DNA of 64,000 nucleotides from Zoogloeaceae bacterium (GTDB taxonomy: Bacteria; Pseudomonadota; Gammaproteobacteria; Burkholderiales; Rhodocyclaceae), in assembly GCA_024235655.1 (NCBI GenBank), contig JACKLY010000003.1, forward strand, positions 62,001 to 126,000. Reading direction: 5' to 3'. The position numbers were made by a program, and so were the translations under genes. This document shows positions 42,139 through 49,949 of this stretch, in pieces. The notes below the pieces were generated by a model. The model was not told where the DNA came from and made no database searches. It saw only the letters and a list, made by a program, of their open reading frames with translations. Numbering within the stretch: the first letter of the stretch is position 1; each line of letters starts with the position of its first letter.

Positions 42139-43299
42139 ATGCCCGACATTCCTGACATGCCCTCGGCTCCACCAAGACAAGGTCTGCAGACTGTTGCCCG
42201 ACGCCTGCTCGCGGCCGTCGCCGGCCTGACCCTGCTGCTGTCGTCAGCCCTTGGCGCCGCCGACGCACCACCGCTCGACAGAATCCGGTTGCCGCCCGGT
42301 TTCTCCATCGAACTGCTGGCCCGCGTGCCGAACGCGCGGCAGATGGCGCTGAGCCCCGGAAACATTCTCTACGTCGGCTCCATGCGCGCCGGCAAGGTAC
42401 ATGCGCTGCAGCTTGACCACGATTACCGCCCGGAAAAACTGCACGTTGTCGCCGACAAGCTGAACATGCCGGCCGGTGTCGCCTGGCGCGACGGCAACCT
42501 GTATGTCTCCGCAGTCAGCCGCATCCTCCGCCTCGACAACATCGACAAGCGCCTCGACAGCCCCCCCGTGCCCGCGGTCGTACGCGACGACCTGCCGCAG
42601 GAGACGCATCACGGCTGGAAATTCATCGCCTTCAGCCCGGACGGCTGGCTCTACGTACCGGTCGGCGCGCCGTGCAACATCTGCGAACCCGACCCCGACC
42701 GCTACGCGACCATCCTGCGCATGCAACCCGACGGCAGCGAACTGCAGACCTTCGCCCGTGGCGTGCGCAACACGGTCGGCTTCGACTGGCATCCGGCGAC
42801 CGGCGAACTGTGGTTCACCGACAACGGCCGCGACCAGATGGGCGACAACCTGCCGCCGGACGAACTCAATCACGCGCCCAAGCTCGGACTGCACTTCGGC
42901 TACCCCTACTGCCACGGCGGCACGATCGCCGACCCCGAGTTCGGCCGCAAGCGTACCTGCAGTGAATTCGTTGCCCCGGCGAAAAACCTTGGCCCGCACG
43001 TCGCCTCGCTCGGCATGCGCTTCTACACCGGCCGCCAGTTCCCGGCCCAGTACCGCAACCGGATCTTCATCGCCGAACATGGCTCATGGAACCGCTCGAA
43101 GAAGATCGGCTACCGCATCAGCATGGTTACGCTGGAGGGTAACCGTGCCGTCGGCTACGACACCTTCGCCAGCGGCTGGCTACAAGGCGAATCTGCCTGG
43201 GGCCGCCCGGCCGACGTGCTGGTGCTGCCGGACGGGTCGCTGCTGGTGTCGGACGATCATGCGGGGGCGATCTACCGGATTCGGTACGTCGGCAACTGA
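42139..43299 (+). CDS. PQQ-dependent sugar dehydrogenase-like (sorbosone dehydrogenase family) protein, secreted
   Basis: A 386-residue beta-propeller protein of the GSDH/YliI/sorbosone dehydrogenase family with a Sec signal (about 15-40, LLAAVAGLTLLLSSALGAAD). Family segments: PPGFSIELLARVPNARQM, THHGWKFIAFSPDGWLYVPV, FARGVRNTVGFDWHPATGEL, FTDNGRDQMGDNLPPDELN, FIAEHGSWNRSKKIGYR. These are soluble aldose or aldehyde dehydrogenases that use PQQ; the true substrate is open, and some members lack PQQ. Codon use is more extremely GC-rich (GCCG/CGAC style) than in the conserved genes, as in the two genes that follow. Confidence 0.85.
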   Translation: MPDIPDMPSAPPRQGLQTVARRLLAAVAGLTLLLSSALGAADAPPLDRIRLPPGFSIELLARVPNARQMALSPGNILYVGSMRAGKVHALQLDHDYRPEKLHVVADKLNMPAGVAWRDGNLYVSAVSRILRLDNIDKRLDSPPVPAVVRDDLPQETHHGWKFIAFSPDGWLYVPVGAPCNICEPDPDRYATILRMQPDGSELQTFARGVRNTVGFDWHPATGELWFTDNGRDQMGDNLPPDELNHAPKLGLHFGYPYCHGGTIADPEFGRKRTCSEFVAPAKNLGPHVASLGMRFYTGRQFPAQYRNRIFIAEHGSWNRSKKIGYRISMVTLEGNRAVGYDTFASGWLQGESAWGRPADVLVLPDGSLLVSDDHAGAIYRIRYVGN

Positions 43300-43444
43300 A
43301 ATTACAAGCGTTATTCTCATTCGTACACCCATTAACACCCATTCCGGAATGAATATTTCCTGAGTCCAGTGAGGTTACTTTTCTCGCGTCCATGCCTTAC
43401 ATGTTGTTTGCTAGCTCTCTACGCTCGTCGCTTCGCTCTCACCG

Positions 43445-43458
43445 TTGAGAATTCTCAA
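43445..43458. promoter_or_regulatory. 14-bp perfect palindrome TTGAGAATTCTCAA
   Basis: TTGAGAATTCTCAA lies about 100 bases upstream of the winged-helix gene, in the AT-rich 260-base gap after the dehydrogenase. Directly after it AATTGATTTCAATT forms a second, shorter dyad. These could be operator sites or part of the promoter region. The first half of the gap (43300-43440) shows only short CCCATT repeats. Confidence 0.4.
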
Positions 43459-43522
43459 TTGATTTCAATTCGATGATAGAGAAAAATTTATCAAGCAATT
43501 GACCAGAAACATAAATTTTCAT

Positions 43523-43550
43523 ATATTCGCCATTTGCAAATAGCGAATAT
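43523..43550. promoter_or_regulatory. 28-bp near-perfect palindrome at the start of the winged-helix/nucleotidyltransferase operon
   Basis: ATATTCGC (43523-43530) and GCGAATAT (43543-43550) flank ATTTGCAAAT, itself a perfect 10-bp palindrome; 13 of 14 base pairs match overall. The palindrome ends directly before the GGAG ribosome site (43551-43554) of the gene starting at 43560. Its position over the promoter/leader and its symmetry fit an autoregulatory operator bound by the winged-helix protein. Confidence 0.7.
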
Positions 43551-43559
43551 GGAGATGCC

Positions 43560-44126
43560 ATGTATCGCCCGAAGTCGAACCCGCAGGTAGTGCTACGCCC
43601 CCAGGACCTGGTGGTTCTGCTGCGGCTTTCGCTTGAAAGCGGGCCGTCGCCAACCTATGCAGCACTCGGCAGCGAGCTTGGCATGACCGCTTCTGAAGTG
43701 CACGCTGGGCTGGAACGAGCAGTGCTGGCACGACTCGCCCGCAAGGATGCCGGCGGCAAGCCTTCAGTCGTGCGCGAAGCACTCCGGCTCTACCTGCAGC
43801 ACGGTGCGCGCTACTCCTTCCCCGCCACGCGAGGCGAGATGACGCGTGGCATGCCCACCGGCTACGCCGCGCCGCCGCTGCTGGAAAAAATCGTGCAGCC
43901 GGCCGAACCGGCGCCGGTGTGGCCGCATAAACACGGCACGGTGCGCGGCATGGCCTTCTACCCGCTTTACCCGAGCGTACCCGAGGCGGCTGGCCGCAAC
44001 CCGGGACTCTATGAACTGCTGGTGCTGTTCGACGCCGTGCGCGGCGGCAGCGCGCGCGAACGCGCGATCGCCGTCGAATTGTTGAGCGAGCGTCTTGCCG
44101 AGCGCTCACCAGCGCCCGCGGCATGA
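43560..44126 (+). CDS. Winged-helix DNA-binding protein, probable antitoxin/regulator partner of a nucleotidyltransferase
   Basis: A 188-residue protein with an N-terminal winged-helix region (about 12-85: VLRPQDLVVLLRLSLESGP, TYAALGSELGMTASEVHAGL, GKPSVVREALRLYLQHG). The C-terminal half (TRGEMTRGMPTGYAAPPL, WPHKHGTVRGMAFYPLYPSV, LYELLVLFDAVRGGSARERA) is shared, as I recall it, by an uncharacterised family that usually precedes a nucleotidyltransferase gene. Its stop overlaps the next start (ATGA), so the two are translationally coupled, and a large palindrome sits at its ribosome site. By analogy with AbiEi/AbiEii and MNT systems it may repress its own operon and neutralise the partner; this is inference. 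Confidence 0.72.
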   Translation: MYRPKSNPQVVLRPQDLVVLLRLSLESGPSPTYAALGSELGMTASEVHAGLERAVLARLARKDAGGKPSVVREALRLYLQHGARYSFPATRGEMTRGMPTGYAAPPLLEKIVQPAEPAPVWPHKHGTVRGMAFYPLYPSVPEAAGRNPGLYELLVLFDAVRGGSARERAIAVELLSERLAERSPAPAA

Positions 44127-44827
44127 ATCCAAACGATCCGAACGTCATCCTGCTGGAACTCGTTGCCGAACGGCTCGGCGAGCGCCTGCGCGACGAATTC
44201 GTCTTCGTCGGCGGCGCCGTCGCCGGCCTGCTGATCACCGACCCGGCGCTGCCGGCGATCCGCCCGACCGAGGACGTCGACCTGATCGTACATGCGGCGG
44301 TGCTGGCCGATTACCACCGCGTCGAGCAGGCACTGCGCGAACGCGGCTTTGTGCAAGACATGGCACCGGCCGCGCCGATCTGCCGCTGGCGAGTTGGCAA
44401 CGTGGCTGTCGACGTGATGCCGACGCTGGAGAAGATTCTCGGCTTCTCGAACCGCTGGTATCCGCTCGCACTGCTGACCGCCCGCCCGGCGACGCTGCCA
44501 AGCGGAACGGCAATCCGCCTCGTGCCAGCGCCGGTCTTCCTCGCCACCAAGCTGGAAGCTTTCTCCGGGCGCGGCAACAACGACTATCTGTTCAGCCACG
44601 ACCTTGGCGATCTGGTCTCGGTGATCGACGGGCGCGAGATGCTGCTCGATGAATGCGCTACGGCACCACCGGAACTGCGCACCTACCTGCGCGAACGCTT
44701 CACCGCGCTGCTCGTCTCACCGTCCTTCATCGAATCGCTTCCCGGCCACCTGCCGGGCGATGCGGCGAGCCAGGAACGCGCCCCCGAACTCGAAGAAAAA
44801 CTGCGCCGGCTGGCGCAACTCGACTGA
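44123..44827 (+). CDS. Nucleotidyltransferase (pol-beta superfamily), possible toxin of a two-gene system
   Basis: A 234-residue protein with the nucleotidyltransferase signature: VFVGGAVAGLLI (Gly30-Gly31), then IRPTEDVDLIV with Asp51 and Asp53 as metal ligands, and a third acidic residue at Asp97 (NVAVDVMPT). The helical C-terminus (FLATKLEAFSGRGNNDYLFS and on) resembles AbiEii/DUF6036-type enzymes, some of which are toxins adding nucleotides to tRNA; substrates vary widely. It overlaps the winged-helix gene and ends 21 bases before the orphan mutS start remnant, so it originally preceded mutS directly. Confidence 0.78.
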   Translation: MNPNDPNVILLELVAERLGERLRDEFVFVGGAVAGLLITDPALPAIRPTEDVDLIVHAAVLADYHRVEQALRERGFVQDMAPAAPICRWRVGNVAVDVMPTLEKILGFSNRWYPLALLTARPATLPSGTAIRLVPAPVFLATKLEAFSGRGNNDYLFSHDLGDLVSVIDGREMLLDECATAPPELRTYLRERFTALLVSPSFIESLPGHLPGDAASQERAPELEEKLRRLAQLD

Positions 44828-44848
44828 ACTCAACACCACGAAAATACA

Positions 44849-44914
44849 ATGTCCGCTCCCGACTACTCCAAGCACACCCCGATGATGCACGCATATCTAA
44901 GCGGGGATTATTAA
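44849..44914 (+). pseudogene. mutS: Orphan 5' fragment of mutS (displaced original start)
   Basis: ATG at 44849 opens MSAPDYSKHTPMM, the typical N-terminus of a betaproteobacterial MutS, and then runs HAYLSGDY to a stop at 44912-44914. The intact mutS at 46319 has HTPMMQQYL after a different N-terminus. The fragment sits where mutS would be expected, just after the nucleotidyltransferase gene. I read it as the original mutS start cut off by an insertion after codon 13. Confidence 0.72.
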
Positions 44915-44934
44915 TTGATTTATATGGGTTTTGC

Positions 44935-44976
44935 AGTATAGGTTTTATTCAAGCCATTTCAAAACCTATACCAAAC
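44935..44976. repeat. Left-end inverted repeat of the mutS insertion
   Basis: GTATAGGTTTT (44936-44946) and AAAACCTATAC (44961-44971) form a perfect 11-bp stem around a 14-base loop. A related TATGGGTTTTG lies just outside (44923-44933). The same units recur, in mirrored order, at the right end (46146-46217). Confidence 0.75.
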
Positions 44977-45192
44977 AGAATTCCCCCTTAAATTCAATAG
45001 ATTAGCGAGCAAGAAAAAAGCTATTTGCCATATCTAATTTGCACTAACGAATATGACAAAAAAGAATAGATTTTTTCTAACGTTAGTACCTGTATTGCAA
45101 GGCGTAACAGTTAAAACGCCATGCCCCGCCCTCATCCCATAGCTGGCAATCAAACTTTGGGCTCACAACGCCCAATGATCGATTCTGTAGAA
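44977..45192. other. AT-rich non-coding segment inside the mutS insertion
   Basis: No frame with protein character is seen on either strand. It holds a 10-bp palindrome CTAACGTTAG (45077-45086) and a GGCGT/ACGCC dyad around 45102-45120. Neither matches an integron attC site or a known replication or attachment element that I recognise. Confidence 0.4.
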
Positions 45193-45993
45193 CTAGCTGG
45201 ATGGCGCCACGTTGGCATTCGCGATCTCTGTCTTCTTAGAGTCTTTCACCGAAGCTATCAAATCGAGGTAAGAGTTTAGGGCGTGCGTGACAGTTGGTTG
45301 CTGCCCGAAAGGCTCTATTAAGAGATAAGCACAAAGCATGGTTCGAACTGCTTGCTGTTTTGCAGGATAAAACTTGGCGTGGTCTATGGTTATGCGAGGG
45401 ATCCCTGCGGGTGAGGCATAAAGGAGTTTATTTCGAAGATTTTATTCCTGCTTCAGATAAGCTCTGACGGAGGCAGCTCCTTCACGCTTAACAAAGGCAT
45501 CAATATCGCGCACTTGGTCTATTCCCAGCCCGTCCTCCGACAACAAGAACGACAGAGGGGGATTAATCGGCACCATTGAGCTCGACCCATCAATGTGTTC
45601 AGCAATTACAGCGATGCCAAGCGGCTGCTGAAGACTTTGGTGAACAAGCAAGTCGATATGGAATTTCTGCTCCGACGCGACTCGAACGACGCAGCCATGA
45701 AGAATCCTGATAAAGGGCAGCATCGCGTTCTTGAAAAGATGATCAGTCCGGTTTAATTCATTGGCACGGGGATACATCTTTGTTTTCATCAACAACATCA
45801 GGCTACTCGCAGCCTCCTCAACAGCAGTGATGCACCGGAAAACCGCCATTGATATGTCGTGTTGGAATAGTGGCTCTGCAAGCCTCAGGTGTTCAATTGC
45901 CGAACGCATGGATTCCCGAGCATGAGTTTTCTCGGACGCCTCCAGCGCCGAAAAGATGTGGGCATCAAAGGGAGATGTGAAAATTTCTCTCAT
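45193..45993 (-). pseudogene. Uncharacterised helical protein gene with in-frame stop (cargo of the mutS insertion)
   Basis: The first 183 codons (45993 to 45445) encode a mostly helical soluble protein: MRSAIEHLRLAEPLFQHDIS, AVFRCITAVEEAASSLMLLM, then LNRTDHLFKNAMLPFIRIL. A TAA follows at 45442-45444, but the same frame continues for 82 sense codons (NLRNKLLYASPAGIPRITID ... HALNSYLDLIASVKDSK) to a second stop at 45193-45195. The downstream part is amphipathic and protein-like, so the original product was probably about 266 residues and a nonsense mutation split it. I do not recognise the family; the first half is faintly HEPN/AbiV-like, with low confidence. It could still be expressed as a shortened protein. 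Confidence 0.6.
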
Positions 45994-46318
45994 ACCAAGT
46001 TCTTAAGCGTTGGTGGAAAACCAGTATCTGACTCTGCCTACAAATTCCCAGCTCACTGATAGAACGCCGACCCAGGGCAGGCTGGTAAGATGCGAGCCAT
46101 CCAATATTAGATTTCTTGATTCCACGCCGGATATCTCGTCACTTGTTGGTATAGGTTTTGTAGGCCAACGTATCTGACCAGTGTAGTTTTTTGGGAACCT
46201 ATACCAAAACCTACACTAAACAAGGAAGTGTCGTTATACGTAGTCATGTGTCTTTAAGGTTCGGCAGAAGATTAAGAATTGCTGCAAACCCGCACCACTA
46301 GAGCTTTTACCCAGAAAT
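45994..46318. other. Non-coding right part of the mutS insertion and new mutS leader
   Basis: This 325-base stretch holds the upstream region of the leftward gene, the right-end inverted repeats (46146-46217) and about 100 bases before the mutS ATG. No open frame with protein character is seen. The mutS leader lacks an evident Shine-Dalgarno sequence; only AGAAAT precedes the ATG. Confidence 0.5.
46146..46217. repeat. Right-end nested inverted repeats of the mutS insertion
   Basis: GGTATAGGTT (46148-46157) pairs with AACCTATACC (46196-46205). Nested in it, AGTGTAGTTTTTTGG (46180-46194) pairs imperfectly with CCAAAACCTACACT (46204-46217). Read on the minus strand, the order of units mirrors that of the left end, as expected of terminal inverted repeats or paired recombinase arm sites. 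Confidence 0.75.
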
Positions 46319-48919
46319 ATGTCAAAAAACCAAGGCAACAAAGACACTGATTTTTCTGGCCACACGCCCATGATGCAGCAGTACCTCCGGCTCAAGGCCA
46401 ACCACCCGGAGACGCTGCTCTTCTATCGCATGGGCGACTTCTACGAGCTATTCTTCGAAGACGCCGAGAAGGCGGCACGGCTGCTCGACATCACGCTGAC
46501 CACGCGCGGGCAGACAGCGGGCATGCCGATCAAGATGTGCGGCGTGCCTTTCCATGCCGCCGAAGGCTACCTCGCCAAACTGGTGAAGCTGGGCGAATCG
46601 GTGGTGATCTGCGAGCAGATCGGCGACCCGGCCACCAGCAAGGGGCCGGTCGAACGGGCGGTGGCGCGCATCGTCACGCCGGGCACGCTGACCGACGCGG
46701 CGCTGCTGGATGAAAAACGCGACACGCTGCTAATGGCGCTGATTGCGCAGAAGCACACCACCGGGCTGGCCTGGCTCAATCTGGCCAGTGGCGAGCTGCG
46801 TGCGGCCGAGGTGGCCAACGCCAAGCTCCCGGCAACGCTGGAGCGCATTCGCCCGGCCGAGATCATCCTGCCCGATTCGCTGAACCTGCCCTTCACGCCC
46901 AGTGCCGCGCTGACCCGCCGCCCGGACTGGCATTTCGATACCGAAGCCGCCGAACGCGAATTGTGCGCCCGCTTTGCCGTGGCCTCGCTGGCCGGTTTCG
47001 GCGTCGACGAAGCCGGCCCGGAGATCGCTGCTGCCGGCGCCCTGATGCGCTATGCGCAAGCAACGCAAGCGCGCGATCTGGCGCATGTTCGCGCCATCAT
47101 CATCGAACGTGAGAGCAGCTACATCGGGCTCGACGCTGCCACCCGGCGCAATCTGGAACTGACCGAGACGCTGCGCGGCCAGCCCGAGCCGACCCTGTGC
47201 TCACTGATCGACCGCTGCGTCACCGCGATGGGGTCACGCTGCCTGCAACATGCACTGCACCACCCGTTGCGCGACCGCAGCATCCCGGCGGCACGGCATG
47301 CCGCCGTCGAGGCCTTGCTCGATGACGCCGGCACCATGATGAATGCCGTGCGCGAGGCACTGAAAGGCATGGCCGATATCGAGCGCATCAGCGGCCGCAT
47401 CGCGCTGCAGAGCGCCCGTCCACGCGACCTCTCCGGCCTGCGTGACAGCCTCGCCCGGCTTGATGCGTTGCGCGTACCGCTGGCGACCGCTGACACGCCG
47501 CTGCTGCAGGAACTGCATCGGCAACTTGAAACCCCGGCCGCCGCCCTGGCGCTGCTGACCCGCGCCATCGCCGAGGAACCGTCGACCAACCTGCGCGACG
47601 GCGGCGTCATTGCCCCCGGCTACGACGCCGACCTCGACGAACTGCGCGGTATCCAGGACAACTGCGGCGAGTTCCTGCTGGCACTGGAAGCACGCGAGAA
47701 GGACCGCACCGGCATCAGCACGCTGAAAGTGGAATACAACCGCGTGCATGGCTTCTACATCGAAGTCACCCACGCCAACGTAGAAAAAATCCCCGATGAC
47801 TACCGCCGCCGGCAGACGCTGAAGAACGCCGAGCGCTACATCACGCCCGAGCTGAAAACGTTCGAGGACAAGGCGCTGTCGGCGCAGGACCGGGCACTGG
47901 CGCGTGAAAAACTGCTCTACGAGGCAGTGCTGGAAGCATTGCAGCCGGAAGTAACCAGCCTGCTTGAACGGGCACGCGCCGTCGCCCTGCTCGACATGCT
48001 GGCCGCCTTTGCCAAGGTGGCGCTGGTGCGCGACTACCGCCGGCCGGAATTTTCCGCCGAACCGGGTCTCCGCATCGAAGGCGGCCGCCACCCGGTAGTC
48101 GAGGCGCAGATTGCCGACAGCGGCGAAACCTTCATCGCCAACGACAGCGTGCTGGCCGAGCAGCGCCGCCTCCTGCTCATCACCGGCCCGAACATGGGCG
48201 GCAAATCGACCTACATGCGGCAGACGGCACTGATCGCGCTCCTGGCCCACATTGGTGCCTTTGTGCCGGCAACGCGCTGCGTGCTTGGCCCGCTCGACCA
48301 GATCTTCACCCGCATCGGCGCATCGGACGACCTCGCCTCGGGCCGCTCGACCTTCATGGTCGAAATGACCGAGTCGGCCGCCATCCTGCACCACGCCACC
48401 GAGAACAGCCTGGTGCTGATGGACGAGGTCGGCCGCGGCACCTCCACCTTCGACGGCATGGCCCTGGCCTTCGCCATCTGCCGCCATCTGGTCGAGAAGA
48501 ACCGCTGCCTGACGCTGTTTGCCACGCACTACTTCGAGCTGACTCTGCTCGCCAATGAGTACAAGGAACTCGCCAACGTGCATCTCGATGCCGTCGAACA
48601 CGGCGAAAGGATTGTTTTCCTGCACGCCGTCGAGGAAGGCCCGGCCAACCAGAGTTACGGTATCCAGGTCGCCGCCTTGGCCGGCATCCCGTCATCGGTG
48701 GTGCGCGCGGCCAAGAAGCAGCTACGTGAATTCGAGCAGCGGGCATCGATCAATCCACTGCAGCCCGATCTCTTTGCCAGCGGCCGTACGCCAGAACCAG
48801 AACCTCCGGAACCCGACCTGCACCCGGTGCTGGAATCCCTGCAGCAGCTCGACCCGGATTCCCTGTCCCCACGGGAAGCACTGGATGCGCTCTATGCGCT
48901 GAAATCGCAACTCCGGTGA
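46319..48919 (+). CDS. mutS: DNA mismatch repair protein MutS
   Basis: An 866-residue mismatch sensor. Mismatch-recognition motif in [15 protein letters not shown] (Phe41, Glu43), connector, lever and clamp domains, ABC-type ATPase with Walker [14 protein letters not shown] (about 622), signature [16 protein letters not shown] and Walker [17 protein letters not shown], and a C-terminal dimer region. The first 14 codons ([14 protein letters not shown]) are AT-rich, unlike the rest of the gene, and replace a conventional start that lies 1.47 kb upstream as an orphan fragment. Catalytic parts are intact, but the new leader has no clear ribosome site, so expression could be altered. The stop overlaps the next gene (GTGA). 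Confidence 0.97.
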   Translation: MSKNQGNKDTDFSGHTPMMQQYLRLKANHPETLLFYRMGDFYELFFEDAEKAARLLDITLTTRGQTAGMPIKMCGVPFHAAEGYLAKLVKLGESVVICEQIGDPATSKGPVERAVARIVTPGTLTDAALLDEKRDTLLMALIAQKHTTGLAWLNLASGELRAAEVANAKLPATLERIRPAEIILPDSLNLPFTPSAALTRRPDWHFDTEAAERELCARFAVASLAGFGVDEAGPEIAAAGALMRYAQATQARDLAHVRAIIIERESSYIGLDAATRRNLELTETLRGQPEPTLCSLIDRCVTAMGSRCLQHALHHPLRDRSIPAARHAAVEALLDDAGTMMNAVREALKGMADIERISGRIALQSARPRDLSGLRDSLARLDALRVPLATADTPLLQELHRQLETPAAALALLTRAIAEEPSTNLRDGGVIAPGYDADLDELRGIQDNCGEFLLALEAREKDRTGISTLKVEYNRVHGFYIEVTHANVEKIPDDYRRRQTLKNAERYITPELKTFEDKALSAQDRALAREKLLYEAVLEALQPEVTSLLERARAVALLDMLAAFAKVALVRDYRRPEFSAEPGLRIEGGRHPVVEAQIADSGETFIANDSVLAEQRRLLLITGPNMGGKSTYMRQTALIALLAHIGAFVPATRCVLGPLDQIFTRIGASDDLASGRSTFMVEMTESAAILHHATENSLVLMDEVGRGTSTFDGMALAFAICRHLVEKNRCLTLFATHYFELTLLANEYKELANVHLDAVEHGERIVFLHAVEEGPANQSYGIQVAALAGIPSSVVRAAKKQLREFEQRASINPLQPDLFASGRTPEPEPPEPDLHPVLESLQQLDPDSLSPREALDALYALKSQLR

Positions 48920-49833
48920 AGTGGCTCTGCTGTTGCTGGCTGGCAGTCTTCAGCACCCTGGGGCATGCTGAAAGCTGGCGCTTCGCGCTGATTGGCGATA
49001 CGCCCTACAGCGATTACGAGCGCCGGGAATTGCCGGCCATGCTGCGTTCAATTGCTGACCATAGCGTAGATTTCATTGTGCACGCAGGTGACATCAAGCA
49101 CAGCAACGAGGCCTGCAGCGACGCCCTTTTCAACGACCGTTTCCAGCTCTTCAATTCATCCCTGATCCCGTTCGTCTACGTTCCGGGCGACAACGAGTGG
49201 GTGGACTGCAAGCGTGTGATCGCTGGCCACTACGATCCGCAGGAGCGGCTGGATGCCCTGCGCCGCGTTTTTCATGCCGGCAATGAGTCTCTCGGGCAGC
49301 GCCGCCTGCTGCTGCAACGGCAGGCAGGCAGCTATCGGGAACATCAACGCTGGCAACTGGGGCCGGTCTTGTTCACCAGCCTGAATGTGCCGGGGCCGAA
49401 CAACAATTCGCTGGCCAGCGGCGAGGCCAGCCCTGAAGCGGCATCACGCATGCCTCACGTAATGGACTGGCTGCGTGAGAGCTTTGCCGTGGCTCGCACA
49501 CAGCAATTGGCGGGAATCGTTCTGGTCATGCAGGCAAATCCTGGATTCAAGCACTTTGCCTCCGGCGTCGGCCAGCGCGCCTTCCGTTTGCTGCTCGAAA
49601 CCGTGCGTGAAGAAACGATGAATTTCCGGGGACAGGTACTCCTGGTTCATGGCGACACGCACTGGCATCGCATTGATCACCCCCTGCGCCACCCAGCCTC
49701 CGGCAAACGGCTGAGCAACTTCACCCGTGTCGAGACCTTTGGCTACCCGTATCTGGGCTGGGTCAAGGTCTATGTCGACACGGAACAACCGTCGCTGTTC
49801 CGCTTCGAGTCACATCCCTGGCCATCGCATTAA
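48916..49833 (+). CDS. Secreted calcineurin-like metallophosphoesterase
   Basis: A 305-residue protein starting at a GTG that overlaps the mutS stop (GTGA). A short signal peptide ([18 protein letters not shown]) precedes a metallophosphoesterase domain: [49 protein letters not shown], and [16 protein letters not shown] provide the metal-binding Asp/Asn/His residues. The substrate is unknown. It is translationally coupled to mutS but acts outside the cytoplasm, so the pairing is probably only operonic. Confidence 0.85.
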   Translation: MKWLCCCWLAVFSTLGHAESWRFALIGDTPYSDYERRELPAMLRSIADHSVDFIVHAGDIKHSNEACSDALFNDRFQLFNSSLIPFVYVPGDNEWVDCKRVIAGHYDPQERLDALRRVFHAGNESLGQRRLLLQRQAGSYREHQRWQLGPVLFTSLNVPGPNNNSLASGEASPEAASRMPHVMDWLRESFAVARTQQLAGIVLVMQANPGFKHFASGVGQRAFRLLLETVREETMNFRGQVLLVHGDTHWHRIDHPLRHPASGKRLSNFTRVETFGYPYLGWVKVYVDTEQPSLFRFESHPWPSH

Positions 49834-49861
49834 CACACAGGCCAGAAATGTCGGAATTGTG

Positions 49862-49881
49862 GATTTCCCTTAGTGGAAATC
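49862..49881. promoter_or_regulatory. Inverted repeat upstream of the binding-protein gene
   Basis: GATTTCC (49862-49868) and GGAAATC (49875-49881) form a perfect 7-bp dyad with a 6-base loop, 68 bases before the ATG at 49950. It may be a regulator site for the binding-protein gene. No sigma54 promoter like that of its paralogue was found here. Confidence 0.4.
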
Positions 49882-49949
49882 ACGGATAGACCATAGCCCA
49901 CAAGGCTTCTAGATTCGCTCCTCACTATAAAAACTCAGGAGGAGCACAG

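Larger units (their letters stand above)
44873..46377. mobile_element. Degenerate 1.49-kb insertion splitting the 5' end of mutS
   Basis: A 17-base imperfect direct repeat (CACACCCCGATGATGCA at 44873-44889, CACACGCCCATGATGCA at 46361-46377; 15 of 17 identical, last 8 exact) bounds the segment and encodes HTPMM in both copies. The interior is clearly more AT-rich than its surroundings, has inverted-repeat ends built from a GGTATAGGTTTTG unit, and carries one leftward gene with an internal stop. The segment supplies mutS with a new AT-rich 5' end. This is the pattern of an integrative element that inserts in a gene's 5' end and restores it. No integrase or transposase remains, so it would be immobile or a satellite. 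Confidence 0.55.

Noticed and set aside
45100..45122. GGCGT/ACGCC dyad as an integron attC site
   Set aside because: The R'/R'' core sites (GTTRRRY and RYYYAAC) are not present in the right arrangement and no integron integrase is nearby.
44881..46377. Simple insertion sequence with an 8-bp target duplication (ATGATGCA)
   Set aside because: Homology between the two flanks extends upstream of the 8 bases (CACAC.CC) and encodes the same HTPMM peptide, which target duplication alone would not create; no transposase is present.
47234..48625. Long open frame (463 codons) on the minus strand inside mutS
   Set aside because: Lies wholly opposite conserved MutS ATPase coding sequence; explained by third-position GC bias.
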